This document shows positions 23,373 to 31,852 of a DNA stretch of 41,005 nt, piece by piece. Source of the DNA: Glycomyces dulcitolivorans. GTDB lineage: Bacteria > Actinomycetota > Actinomycetes > Mycobacteriales > Micromonosporaceae. The position numbers were made by a program, and so were the translations under genes. The stretch is from the NCBI RefSeq assembly GCF_003265355.1, contig NZ_QFRW01000079.1, positions 8,174-49,178 of the forward strand. The letters run 5' to 3'. The notes below the pieces were generated by a model. That model was given only the letters and a program-made list of their open reading frames with translations, was not told the origin of the DNA and searched no databases. The stretch's first letter is position 1. Every line of letters starts with the position of its first letter.

Positions 23373-23498
23373 CTCCCTTCTTCCTTTGCCGCGGTGATCG
23401 GGTTCGGAGTGAGTGGCGATGCGTCCTCGGCTCCGGTTCGACGGCCTGGCCGGAGGCGCGACCGCGGCCTGCCGCGTGCTTCCGCTGCGGCGGCCCGG

Positions 23499-24431
23499 TC
23501 AGGGCGTGAGCACCGCCTTTCCGCTCAGGCCTCCGGCGACCGCGCGGTCGTGGAGGGCCGGCATGTCGGCGAAGGTCAGGCGCTCGGCCACGTCGACCCG
23601 CAGCTCCCCCGCGTCGACGAGATCGACCAGGTAGGTGAGGCTCGCGGCGTCGGCGCGGACGTAGACGTGGTCGACGCGGACGCCGCGCCCGGGGTTGTCG
23701 GGCCCGGGGGTGGTGGTGCTGGTGAAGGCGCCGCCGTCGGCGACGAGGTCGATCAGGGCGGCGGTCTCCTCGGGGCTGGAGCGGACCAGCTGGAGGACCG
23801 CGTCGAAGTGCTCGCCCTTGAGGGCTTCGATGACGGGCTGCTCGGTGTGGTCGACGACCCGGTCGGCTCCGGCGGCGCGGACCCGGTCGGCGCTGCGGGG
23901 GCTGGCGGTCGCGGTGACCTCGGCTCCGGCGCGTTTGGCGAGCTGGATCGCGTAGCCGCCGACGGCGCCTCCGGCGCCGTTGATCAGGAGGCGCTGTCCC
24001 GCACGCAGGTCGAGGTCCTCGAAGAGGGCCTGCCGGGCGGTGAGGCCGACCGCGGGGAGCGCGGCGGCGTCGGCGAGCGGGATGCTCGCGGGTGCCGCCG
24101 CGAGCGATTCGGCGGGGACGGCGACGTACTCGGCGGCGGCGCCGGGCACGACCGGGGTCAGGAGCGCGATGACCGCGTCTCCGGGGTTCCAGCCGGTGAC
24201 GCCCTCGCCGGTCTCGGCCACGACGCCGGCGACGTCGACGCCGGGGATGTGCGGGAGGTCGAGCGGCATGGCGTCCTTGAGGATTCCCGCGCGGAGGGCG
24301 GCGTCGAGGTAGTTGAACGAGGTCCCGGCGACCTTGACGACGACCTCGCCGGGGCCCGCGGTGGGGCGGTCGGTGTCTTCGAGGGCGAGGACGTCGCTGC
24401 CGCCGTAGGTGTGGAATCGCATGGCCTTCAT
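23499..24431 (-). CDS. NADP-dependent quinone-oxidoreductase-like protein (MDR superfamily)
   Basis: This is a 310-residue zinc-less medium-chain dehydrogenase. The N-terminal GroES-like domain has MKAMRFHTYGGSDVLALED and HIPGVDVAGVVAETGEGV. The nucleotide domain has QRLLINGAGGAVGGYAIQLA and AEVTATASPRSADRVRAAGA. No structural or catalytic zinc Cys cluster is present, which fits quinone oxidoreductase or enoyl-reductase types using NADPH. The ATG at 24431 has GGAG six bases upstream; the ORF reading beyond it crosses the operators. It is divergent from a marR gene with three shared operators, so it is the likely repressed target and may detoxify an electrophilic or phenolic inducer. Confidence 0.92.
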   Translation of the reverse strand: MKAMRFHTYGGSDVLALEDTDRPTAGPGEVVVKVAGTSFNYLDAALRAGILKDAMPLDLPHIPGVDVAGVVAETGEGVTGWNPGDAVIALLTPVVPGAAAEYVAVPAESLAAAPASIPLADAAALPAVGLTARQALFEDLDLRAGQRLLINGAGGAVGGYAIQLAKRAGAEVTATASPRSADRVRAAGADRVVDHTEQPVIEALKGEHFDAVLQLVRSSPEETAALIDLVADGGAFTSTTTPGPDNPGRGVRVDHVYVRADAASLTYLVDLVDAGELRVDVAERLTFADMPALHDRAVAGGLSGKAVLTP

Positions 24432-24451
24432 GTGGTGCTCCTTGAAGTAGA

Positions 24452-24469
24452 TGCTTTGAATTCGAAGTA
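24452..24469. promoter_or_regulatory. MarR operator site 1
   Basis: TGCTTTGAATTCGAAGTA matches the 18-bp palindrome of site 3 with two changes. It lies 20 bases upstream of the oxidoreductase start. Confidence 0.75.
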
Positions 24470-24487
24470 ACTGGGTCGAGGTTAGCT

Positions 24488-24505
24488 TGCTTTGAATTCG
24501 AAGCA
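24488..24505. promoter_or_regulatory. MarR operator site 2
   Basis: TGCTTTGAATTCGAAGCA has one change from the perfect palindrome. Its centre is 36 bp from that of site 1 and 49 bp from that of site 3. Confidence 0.78.
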
Positions 24506-24536
24506 CAAGGGCGAGGCGGGGTGATGGTCGACACGT

Positions 24537-24554
24537 TGCTTCGAATTCGAAGCA
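24537..24554. promoter_or_regulatory. MarR operator site 3 (perfect palindrome)
   Basis: TGCTTCGAATTCGAAGCA is a perfect 18-bp palindrome. It ends two bases before TAGGAT, the candidate -10 of marR, so it should mediate autorepression. Confidence 0.8.
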
Positions 24555-24556
24555 GG

Positions 24557-24562
24557 TAGGAT
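24557..24562 (+). promoter_or_regulatory. Candidate -10 box of the marR leaderless promoter
   Basis: TAGGAT ends six bases before the GTG at 24569; no ribosome site is needed if the transcript starts on the GTG. Confidence 0.45.
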
Positions 24563-24568
24563 TTGGGG

Positions 24569-25093
24569 GTGACCGGCCCTGAGATCGACTTCAGCAACCT
24601 CAAACTGCCCGAGCCCGGGCAGTTGGAGGCCTACTTCGCGCTCACCGAGGCCGTCAGCCTCCTCCAGCACCACGTCGAGCAGCAGCTCCGCGCCGAAGGC
24701 GGCATCAGCGCCATCCAGTTCCAGCTCCTCATGGCCCTCAACGGCCCCGTGCCGCTGACCATGACCCAGCTCGCCGACGGCGTCGTCTACAGCCGCAGCG
24801 GCCTCACCTACCAGGCCGCGCTCCTGGAGAAGGCCGGCCTCGTCACCCGCGGCCCCAGCCCCGACGACGAGCGCGCCACCCTCGTCGCCATCACCGACAA
24901 GGGCCGCGAGACCGTCGGCAAAGTCCTGCCCGGCCACATCGAACTGACGCGGCGGCTCCTCTACGAGGCCGTCTCCGCCGACGACCTGGACCGCCTGCGC
25001 GACATCATGTCCCGCGTCCGCGACCACATCCGCAACGAACCGCCCCGGTCGGCCGCGCCCCGCCGGAGGCGCACGCCCCCGGCCGGGGCCTGA
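24569..25093 (+). CDS. MarR family transcriptional regulator
   Basis: The product has 174 residues. An N-terminal dimer helix is followed by the winged helix-turn-helix: ISAIQFQLLMAL, MTQLADGVVYSRSGLTYQAA, then LLEKAGLVTRGPSPDDERAT in the wing and LVAITDKG. The end is a basic Pro/Arg/Ala tail. It probably represses itself and the divergent oxidoreductase through three identical palindromes at 24452-24554. I prefer GTG 24569 (leaderless geometry) to the TTG at 24563. Its last 89 bases overlap the end of the convergent STAND gene, and no terminator is visible between them. Confidence 0.93.
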   Translation: MTGPEIDFSNLKLPEPGQLEAYFALTEAVSLLQHHVEQQLRAEGGISAIQFQLLMALNGPVPLTMTQLADGVVYSRSGLTYQAALLEKAGLVTRGPSPDDERATLVAITDKGRETVGKVLPGHIELTRRLLYEAVSADDLDRLRDIMSRVRDHIRNEPPRSAAPRRRRTPPAGA

Positions 25094-27116
25094 ACGGCGG
25101 GAAGCGGGTGGCACCGCGCCGGCACGAGCGCACTGCGGCCTGAGGCCGGGCCGATAACCGGTCGGCCTGTTCGGCTTCCCGACGGAAGTCGTCGAGGTGC
25201 GCGCGGCAGGTCTCGGTCTGGGGGTGTTCCGGTCCGAGGACGCGCGTGTAGTCCACCAGCAGGAGCTCCATGTCGGCGGCCGCGCGGACGTAGTCCCCGG
25301 TGGCCTCCGACTGGAAGTAGATGAGGTTGGCGCGGGCGTTCAGGGTCCTGCCGCTGTCGGGTCCGAGGAGGCGAAGGCAGTCGGCGAGGATCGATTCGAA
25401 TTCGGCGACGACCCGCACCACGTCGCCGGCGAGGCCCCGGGCGAGCGCGAGGTTGGAGCGGGCGTTGAGGGAGAGTTCGTGGTCGGAGCCCAGGACGCGG
25501 ACGAAGTCCGGAATGAGGGCTTCGAAGGAGGCGATCGAGGCGTCGGGATCGCCCGACTGGGTCTGCAAGTGGGCGATGTTGTTGCGCGTGACGAGCGTGG
25601 TGAGGTCGTCGGGGCCCAAGGTGCGCAGGCGGGCCTCCAGGATGCGCGTGCAGGTGTCGAGGGCCGCGACCGGATCTCCCGACGCGGCCTGCCACCGGGC
25701 GATGTCCTCCTGAACGGAGAGCGTGCTCCTGTGCTCGGGGCCGAGTGCCGCCGCGCACTTGTCGACGAGCAGCCCGAAGAACCCGAGCGCCCTGTCGATC
25801 TGGCCCGTGTTGCCGATGCTGCTGCCCGCGGTGGTCAGGAGCGGGTGCAGGTCGGGCGTGAACAGTGAACTCCGCGCGTTCGCAAGCAGCTTCTCCGCGT
25901 TGGCGTGGAAGATCGCGCACCGCGCGCGGTCGGCGTTGGCGGGGGGCCAGATCTCGCTCAGCGCGTGGGCGGCGATGTTGACGAACGCATCGCGGCCGGC
26001 GGAGTCCACACCCTCGCCGGCGGCGAGTTGGACGAGCGGGTGGACGCGGACGGCATCGTCCTCGATGTCGAGCAGGGACAGGCGGTGCAGCCCCGCCAGC
26101 GCCTCCTCCACGATTCGAGGGGAGATCGGCGCATCGACCGGTGCGAAGGTGATCTTGGTGAGCGCCGAGCATGCGATCTCGGAGGTGAAGAACGCCGCCG
26201 GGATGCCCGCAGGGTCGAGCACGCCGGCGAGCCAGAGGATCGTCGAGGCGAGCCCCTGGGGCGGGTGTCCGTCGGCGCGTTCGATCGACAGGCGCAGCGC
26301 CGCGGTGGCAGGGGTGGAGGCCCCGGGCGAGGACCCGTCGGCGATGATCCGTGAATAGTCGCGGCACGTCGTACCGGGCCGGTCCAGGAGGTACGCGGCG
26401 GCCTGGGCGAGTGCCAGCGGCAGGTGCCCGAACTCGGCGGCGAGCGCCGCCGCGCCCCGCAGGGCCCGTGAACGGGAACCGAGACGCCGCTCCAGGAACG
26501 CCTCCGACTCCTCGGGTGTGAACTGGCCGACATGGACGCCCCGGCCGTCCTCCAGGGCGGCGCTGCGCAGCTGCGTGGTCACGATGGTCTTGCCGCGTGA
26601 GGTCTCCGGCGGCAGCAGGCCCGCGAGATGCTCGGGATCGGTCACGCCGTCGAGGACGATCAGCCAGCGCGGAGCGTTCGGGCGGTCGAGCCAGGTCAGG
26701 AACGCCTCGGCGGCCTGCTCGGGGTCCTCGACGCCCCGGACCTGCTCGTCCGCCGCCGCGTACGCGGCCCTGACGCGCTCGCGGGTCGAGGCGTCGACCC
26801 ACACCAGAAGGTCGAATTCGCCTGCGTCCCAGCGCCGCCTGGCGTACGCGGCCGTCGCCTGGGTCTTTCCGGCCCCGCTCATCCCGGTGAGCGTGATCCG
26901 GCCCGCCGAGTCGATCGCCCGGTCGGTCTCGCGTTCCAGTCGCGCCGCGGCGAGGCCGGGGATGCGGCCGACGAGCAGGGGACCGCCGGCGAACGAGTGC
27001 CCCTGCGGGAGGGCCGGCTGGTGCATGTGGAGCTCCACCTGCTGGCCTTGGATGAGGTTGTGGACCCGCGCGTTGTCGAGGACGAATCCGGGTCCGGGAG
27101 CGGTGTTGTCGGGCAT
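25005..27116 (-). CDS. STAND NTPase with NB-ARC core and TPR array (paralogue 2)
   Basis: This 703-residue paralogue of the protein at 16756-19587 lacks the N-terminal helical domain. It opens almost directly with VLDNARVHNLIQGQQVELHM (12-31) and GGPLLVGRIPGLAAAR. Walker A is GMSGAGKT (78-85) and Walker B WLIVLDG (151-157); TIVTTQ, GHLPLALAQAAAYL and VRVHPLVQLAA follow. TPR units with RVLGxDHxxSL or RLLGPDSGRTL signatures run from about 430 to 660. The final 40 residues are Arg/Gly/Cys-rich and lie partly antisense to marR, so they look like read-through rather than a folded domain. The ATG at 27116 follows AGGAGGCACG. A TAACCT -10 candidate is at 27141-27146. Confidence 0.88.
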   Translation of the reverse strand: MPDNTAPGPGFVLDNARVHNLIQGQQVELHMHQPALPQGHSFAGGPLLVGRIPGLAAARLERETDRAIDSAGRITLTGMSGAGKTQATAAYARRRWDAGEFDLLVWVDASTRERVRAAYAAADEQVRGVEDPEQAAEAFLTWLDRPNAPRWLIVLDGVTDPEHLAGLLPPETSRGKTIVTTQLRSAALEDGRGVHVGQFTPEESEAFLERRLGSRSRALRGAAALAAEFGHLPLALAQAAAYLLDRPGTTCRDYSRIIADGSSPGASTPATAALRLSIERADGHPPQGLASTILWLAGVLDPAGIPAAFFTSEIACSALTKITFAPVDAPISPRIVEEALAGLHRLSLLDIEDDAVRVHPLVQLAAGEGVDSAGRDAFVNIAAHALSEIWPPANADRARCAIFHANAEKLLANARSSLFTPDLHPLLTTAGSSIGNTGQIDRALGFFGLLVDKCAAALGPEHRSTLSVQEDIARWQAASGDPVAALDTCTRILEARLRTLGPDDLTTLVTRNNIAHLQTQSGDPDASIASFEALIPDFVRVLGSDHELSLNARSNLALARGLAGDVVRVVAEFESILADCLRLLGPDSGRTLNARANLIYFQSEATGDYVRAAADMELLLVDYTRVLGPEHPQTETCRAHLDDFRREAEQADRLSARPQAAVRSCRRGATRFPPFRPRPGACASGGARPTGAVRCGCGRGRGT

Positions 27117-27175
27117 CGTGCCTCCTGCTCGGCTGCAAGCAGGTTACTCCGCGCGGGCGCGTCCCCGGGAACGCC

Positions 27176-27204
27176 GCGAGGGGCGCCCGAAGGGCGCCCC
27201 TCGC
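27176..27204 (-). terminator. Hairpin terminator downstream of purA
   Basis: GCGAGGGGCGCCC (27176-27188) and GGGCGCCCCTCGC (27192-27204) form a perfect 13-bp stem with a three-base loop, 14 bases after the purA stop. It separates purA from the STAND gene on the same strand. Confidence 0.85.
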
Positions 27205-27218
27205 AACGGAAAGCCTTG

Positions 27219-28529
<1,311 letters not shown>

Positions 28530-28618
28530 TCACCCGATTACCTGCCAAGCCTACTTGCATTCATTTATCTGGGGTCTCAGCAGGCCCAAGCACTATGAAG
28601 CGGGTCCCCGTCACACCG

Positions 28619-28624
28619 TAGAGT
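28619..28624 (+). promoter_or_regulatory. Candidate -10 box of a leaderless promoter
   Basis: TAGAGT ends seven bases before the GTG at 28632, which has no ribosome site. Confidence 0.4.
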
Positions 28625-28631
28625 CGATGCG

Positions 28632-29468
28632 GTGAACGTCGTCGTGTTGACACTCGTGGAGTCGGACTGCTCGAACCCCGGGCCGCGGACCCAGGCCCTG
28701 CACCTGGCCGACGAGCTGAAGTCGCGGGGGGCGGCCGTGCGCACGGCCGAGGCCCGCACGCCCGAGGACATCGACGCGGTCGTCGCCGATCCCCAGGAGC
28801 GGATCGTCCTCGCCGCGGACACGGACGAGCAGGTCAACGCTGTCGTCGCCCGGCTGACGCGGCTCGCGCTGCCGGCGCCGAGCAAGCGCCCCGAGGGCCT
28901 GCCCGACGGGCGCACCATCCCCGATCTGCCGCCGCTGGCGGTGCTGCCGCTGAGCGGGACGCCCGGCATCGTGGTCCGGCTGGGCCTGCCCGAGAAGCCC
29001 GCCGACGTCGCCGAGGCGGTCGTGTCGGGTGAGGTGCGTCGCACCGACCTGATGCGGCACGACGGCGGCGGCGTCGCGATCGACGGCGTGCGCCTGGGCG
29101 GCGGCGACCGGCCGTGGCGCGGGGTCGTCAACCTCGACGACGTGGTCCTCGCCGACGGGAGCGAGCAGATCCTCGCGTGCGTGGTCGCCAACGCCGACGG
29201 GTACGCCGCCGCGGACGACATGGTCCTGGCCGAGCCCGACCCCGCCGACGGGAAGATCGACGTCGCGGTCGCCGTGCCGGTGACCGTGGGGCGCTTCAGG
29301 AAGCGCCTGCGCATCGAGGTGCGCCGCGCCAAGGGGCGCGCCGTCGCCGTCCACCCCGCCGGGTCGGTGACCTACATCCAGGACGGCCTCGCCGGGGAGC
29401 TCGGCCGCAAGCGCACCTGGTGGATCGAGCCCGGTGCGGCGGGCTGGTACGACACGCCCGGGCGGTAG
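28632..29468 (+). CDS. Diacylglycerol-kinase-like (DAGK/YegS-fold) protein beside purA
   Basis: The 278-residue protein has an N-terminal half with a degenerate nucleotide-binding fold (ERIVLAADTDEQVNAVVARL and LAVLPLSGTPGIVVRLGLP). Its C-terminal half ends with RFRKRLRIEVRRAKGRAVAV, then HPAGSVTYIQDG and RKRTWWIEPGA. From memory, a diacylglycerol kinase-like gene lies beside purA in Streptomyces with the same RTWxxEPGA ending, which guides the call. The canonical GGDGT motif of active kinases is not evident (LPLSGTPG stands in its place), so activity is doubtful. GTG start, leaderless-type promoter, no partner gene in an operon. Confidence 0.55.
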   Translation: MNVVVLTLVESDCSNPGPRTQALHLADELKSRGAAVRTAEARTPEDIDAVVADPQERIVLAADTDEQVNAVVARLTRLALPAPSKRPEGLPDGRTIPDLPPLAVLPLSGTPGIVVRLGLPEKPADVAEAVVSGEVRRTDLMRHDGGGVAIDGVRLGGGDRPWRGVVNLDDVVLADGSEQILACVVANADGYAAADDMVLAEPDPADGKIDVAVAVPVTVGRFRKRLRIEVRRAKGRAVAVHPAGSVTYIQDGLAGELGRKRTWWIEPGAAGWYDTPGR

Positions 29469-29684
29469 CGCCTCCCGCGCAGTCGCCAAGCGGGCGAAGG
29501 GGAGTCCTCCTTGAGCTGCGGTGCTTCGCGCGTCGTATCGACCGCTGTGCCCGACCTCGCCACCTGATCGAAATCCGATCGTTATCTGAGTGAGGCATGC
29601 TGGTCAGCGCCCACGAGGCAGCGTTTTCGAATCGACACCGCGGGGTGCGGACCCGGCGGACGGCGAACATGGAGGTGGCGGGCA

Positions 29685-30446
29685 GTGGCGGCGGAGTACT
29701 CGAGTTTCGTGGCCATCGGCGACAGTTTCACCGAAGGGGTCGGCGACCCGGACCCGGACGGCGACCGCTTTCGCGGATGGGCCGACCTGTTCGCGGTGCG
29801 CGCCGCCGAGCAGTGGCCCGGCTTCGCCTACGCGAACCTGGCGATCAGGGGCCGCCTCTTCGACCGCATCGTCGACGAGCAGGTCGTCCCCGCGATCAAG
29901 CAGGGCCCCGACCTGGTGTCCTTCGCCGCGGGCGGCAACGACGCGCTGCGCCCCGGGTTCAACCCGGTCCAGCTCGCCACGCGCGCACACGAAGTGGTGC
30001 GCCTGTTCAAGGCCTCCGGCGCCGAGGTCGTCCTCTTCACCTGCGCCGACGTGACACCGCACATCCCCGGGATGGCGATGCTGCGCAAGCGGTTCATCAC
30101 CACCAACGACGCCTACAAGAAGGTCGCCAAGCGCCACAGCGCGGTCCTGGTCGACCTGTGGGCCGACCGCGCCTTCGACGACCCGCGCCTGTGGGCCGAC
30201 GACCGCCTCCACCTGAACACCCTCGGCCACACGCGCGTCGCCTACGATGTGTGCCTGGCCCTGGGCGTCGAGCCCGACCCGGCATGGCTCGACCCCCTCC
30301 CCGACCTCCCGCGGCCCCGCCGCGACATGAACGGCGTCCAGTGGGCCGGAAAGCACCTGGCCCCCTGGGTCAAGCGCCGCCTCACCGGGAAGTCCTCAGG
30401 CGACACGGTCCATCCGAAGCGCCCCGAACTCACCAAGGTGAAGTGA
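29685..30446 (+). CDS. SGNH/GDSL family hydrolase
   Basis: The 253-residue cytoplasmic esterase or lipase-like protein has all SGNH blocks: FVAIGDSFTEGVGD (block I, Ser nucleophile), LAIRGRLFD (block II), VSFAAGGNDALRPG (block III, Gly and Asn of the oxyanion hole) and WADDRLHLNTLGHTRVA (block V, Asp and His). The C-terminal 60 residues are Pro/Arg-rich. The GTG at 29685 follows GGAGG nine bases upstream; longer in-frame alternatives are absent. No signal peptide is seen. A 31-codon membrane peptide gene follows after four bases. The natural substrate is unknown. Confidence 0.92.
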   Translation: MAAEYSSFVAIGDSFTEGVGDPDPDGDRFRGWADLFAVRAAEQWPGFAYANLAIRGRLFDRIVDEQVVPAIKQGPDLVSFAAGGNDALRPGFNPVQLATRAHEVVRLFKASGAEVVLFTCADVTPHIPGMAMLRKRFITTNDAYKKVAKRHSAVLVDLWADRAFDDPRLWADDRLHLNTLGHTRVAYDVCLALGVEPDPAWLDPLPDLPRPRRDMNGVQWAGKHLAPWVKRRLTGKSSGDTVHPKRPELTKVK

Positions 30447-30450
30447 CCAC

Positions 30451-30546
30451 ATGGCCATCATGTTCAAACTCCTCGCGGTCCTGGTCGTCATCCTGACCTG
30501 CGCGTTCTTCTTCGGCCTCCTGTTCAACAAGGGCCGCCGGCGCTGA
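30451..30546 (+). CDS. 31-residue single-helix membrane peptide
   Basis: The peptide reads MAIMFKLLAVLVVILTCAFF, then FGLLFNKGRRR. It is one hydrophobic helix with a basic end, so it should sit in the membrane with the C-terminus inside. The ATG lies four bases after the SGNH hydrolase stop, and AAGGTGA precedes it. Its position suggests an operon with the hydrolase. No family was recognised. Confidence 0.5.
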   Translation: MAIMFKLLAVLVVILTCAFFFGLLFNKGRRR

Positions 30547-30631
30547 CGCGAGCCCGCTTCGGCGAAATCGCCTCCCCCACTTCGGGGGTGGGCGTGGCGG
30601 TTCCGGCGGAGACAGGGCATCATGGTTCATT

Positions 30632-31762
30632 GTGGGACTCCTCCAGCGTCTGTTGGGGCGCCGGGACACACCAGATTCAGTGCCAGATCCCGCCGCCCAA
30701 CCCGAACCTGCCAACGAGCCCGAGACGCCGCCCGAGCCCGGCGCGTCCTCCGGGGCTCTCGGCGATGCCGCCCCCGAGAACGGCCCGGACCCCTCGCCGG
30801 TAGCCCAGGAGGAGGACAGCATCGCTCCCGCAACGCCCGTGACCGGACTCCGGCTCGTGCCCGACCTCGCACCAGAGACGCCCGAACCCGCGGCCCCCAG
30901 ACCCGCGGTCCCCGCGCAGCCCGAGACGGGGGACGCCATCTTCGTGCCCGAGCGCCCCCGCCGGGAACTGCTCACACTGGACAAGCCCGAGCCGCCCCGG
31001 CAGGCCGGCACCGGCCGCGACGAGATGATGCCCCGCATCGACTCCGAGGACCTCGACATCGCCGGGTCCCCGCGCGCCGACCTGCGCGCCGCAGGCCTCG
31101 CCGTCCCGAAGATGCACCAGCTCGTGCGCCGCGGCGACACCGCCATGTGGGCCTTCGCCGTCCGCGCCTCCGAGGCGCTGCGGTGGTGGCTCGACATCCG
31201 CCAGGCCGCCGACCAGACCGGCTGGATGCCGGTGCTCCTCGGCCCGCCCGAGGAGTGGCGCGACAACGGCGAGTCGATCATCCACGAAGGCGACGACGAG
31301 ATCGCCCGCGCCGAGGAGATCGACGCCGCCGAGCTGCTCCACGAGAAGGGCGCCGAGGCCGGCGAGCCCGCGCGCGGCGTCCCGATCCTGCCCCGCCGCG
31401 GCGACTCCGACTTCGCCACCCCGCAGGCCGAGGGCCTGCTCGGGCTCGTCGAGACCGACGCCGGCTGGAAGATCCCGGCCATGTTCCCCTGGAAGGGCTC
31501 CACGAACTGGGAGCTGTACGGCGCCGAGCACGCGGCCGTCCTGCGCAGCTGGAACCGCCGCTTCGAGGCCGAGCTGGTCGCCATGACCTACGACGTCGTC
31601 GAGCTGTACGTCCCGCACCCGCCCTCCCGCGAGGAGGCCCTCGCGGTCGCCTCCGAGGCGTACGCGTACTGCCCCGACCTCCTCGACTCCGGGGTCCCCA
31701 CCCTGGAGGACCTCGCCGACCACATGATCAGGTCGAAGGCCTGGTACTTCCGGTGGGCGTAG
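30632..31762 (+). CDS. DUF4253 domain-containing protein with long disordered N-terminal region
   Basis: The product has 376 residues. Residues 1-120 are Pro/Glu/Ala-rich after the short helix MGLLQRLLGRRD. The C-terminal 110 residues match DUF4253: FPWKGSTNWELYGAEHAAVL, RSWNRRFEAELVAMTYDVVE, LYVPHPPSREEALAVASEAY, YCPD and WYFRWA. A middle part (about 150-270) contains MWAFAVRASEALRWWLDIRQ and MPVLLGPPEEW, as in other members. Function is unknown. The GTG at 30632 gives the family-like MGLLQRL start; no strong ribosome site is visible. The end of the coding region lies in a 36-bp tandem duplication. Confidence 0.82.
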   Translation: MGLLQRLLGRRDTPDSVPDPAAQPEPANEPETPPEPGASSGALGDAAPENGPDPSPVAQEEDSIAPATPVTGLRLVPDLAPETPEPAAPRPAVPAQPETGDAIFVPERPRRELLTLDKPEPPRQAGTGRDEMMPRIDSEDLDIAGSPRADLRAAGLAVPKMHQLVRRGDTAMWAFAVRASEALRWWLDIRQAADQTGWMPVLLGPPEEWRDNGESIIHEGDDEIARAEEIDAAELLHEKGAEAGEPARGVPILPRRGDSDFATPQAEGLLGLVETDAGWKIPAMFPWKGSTNWELYGAEHAAVLRSWNRRFEAELVAMTYDVVELYVPHPPSREEALAVASEAYAYCPDLLDSGVPTLEDLADHMIRSKAWYFRWA

Positions 31763-31823
31763 CCCGGCCGGAACCAGAGGCGGGGCCGGTGGGCGTAGCC
31801 CGGCTGGAACGAGAAGCATGGCC
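31752..31823. repeat. 36-bp tandem repeat at the 3' end of the DUF4253 gene
   Basis: Two units start GGTGGGCGTAGCCCGGC at 31752 and 31788, with clear similarity through GGAAC-x-AGA. The first unit holds the last codons and the TAG stop; the second repeats them untranslated. It is a recent-looking local duplication between convergent genes. Confidence 0.75.
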
Positions 31824-31852
31824 GCTGGTCCTGGCCCGGCGAGGGCCGCGGG

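Noticed and set aside
22420-24603. 727-codon reading of the sigma factor gene
   Set aside because: The upstream part is an Arg/Pro-rich shadow of the oxidoreductase gene and crosses the MarR operators.
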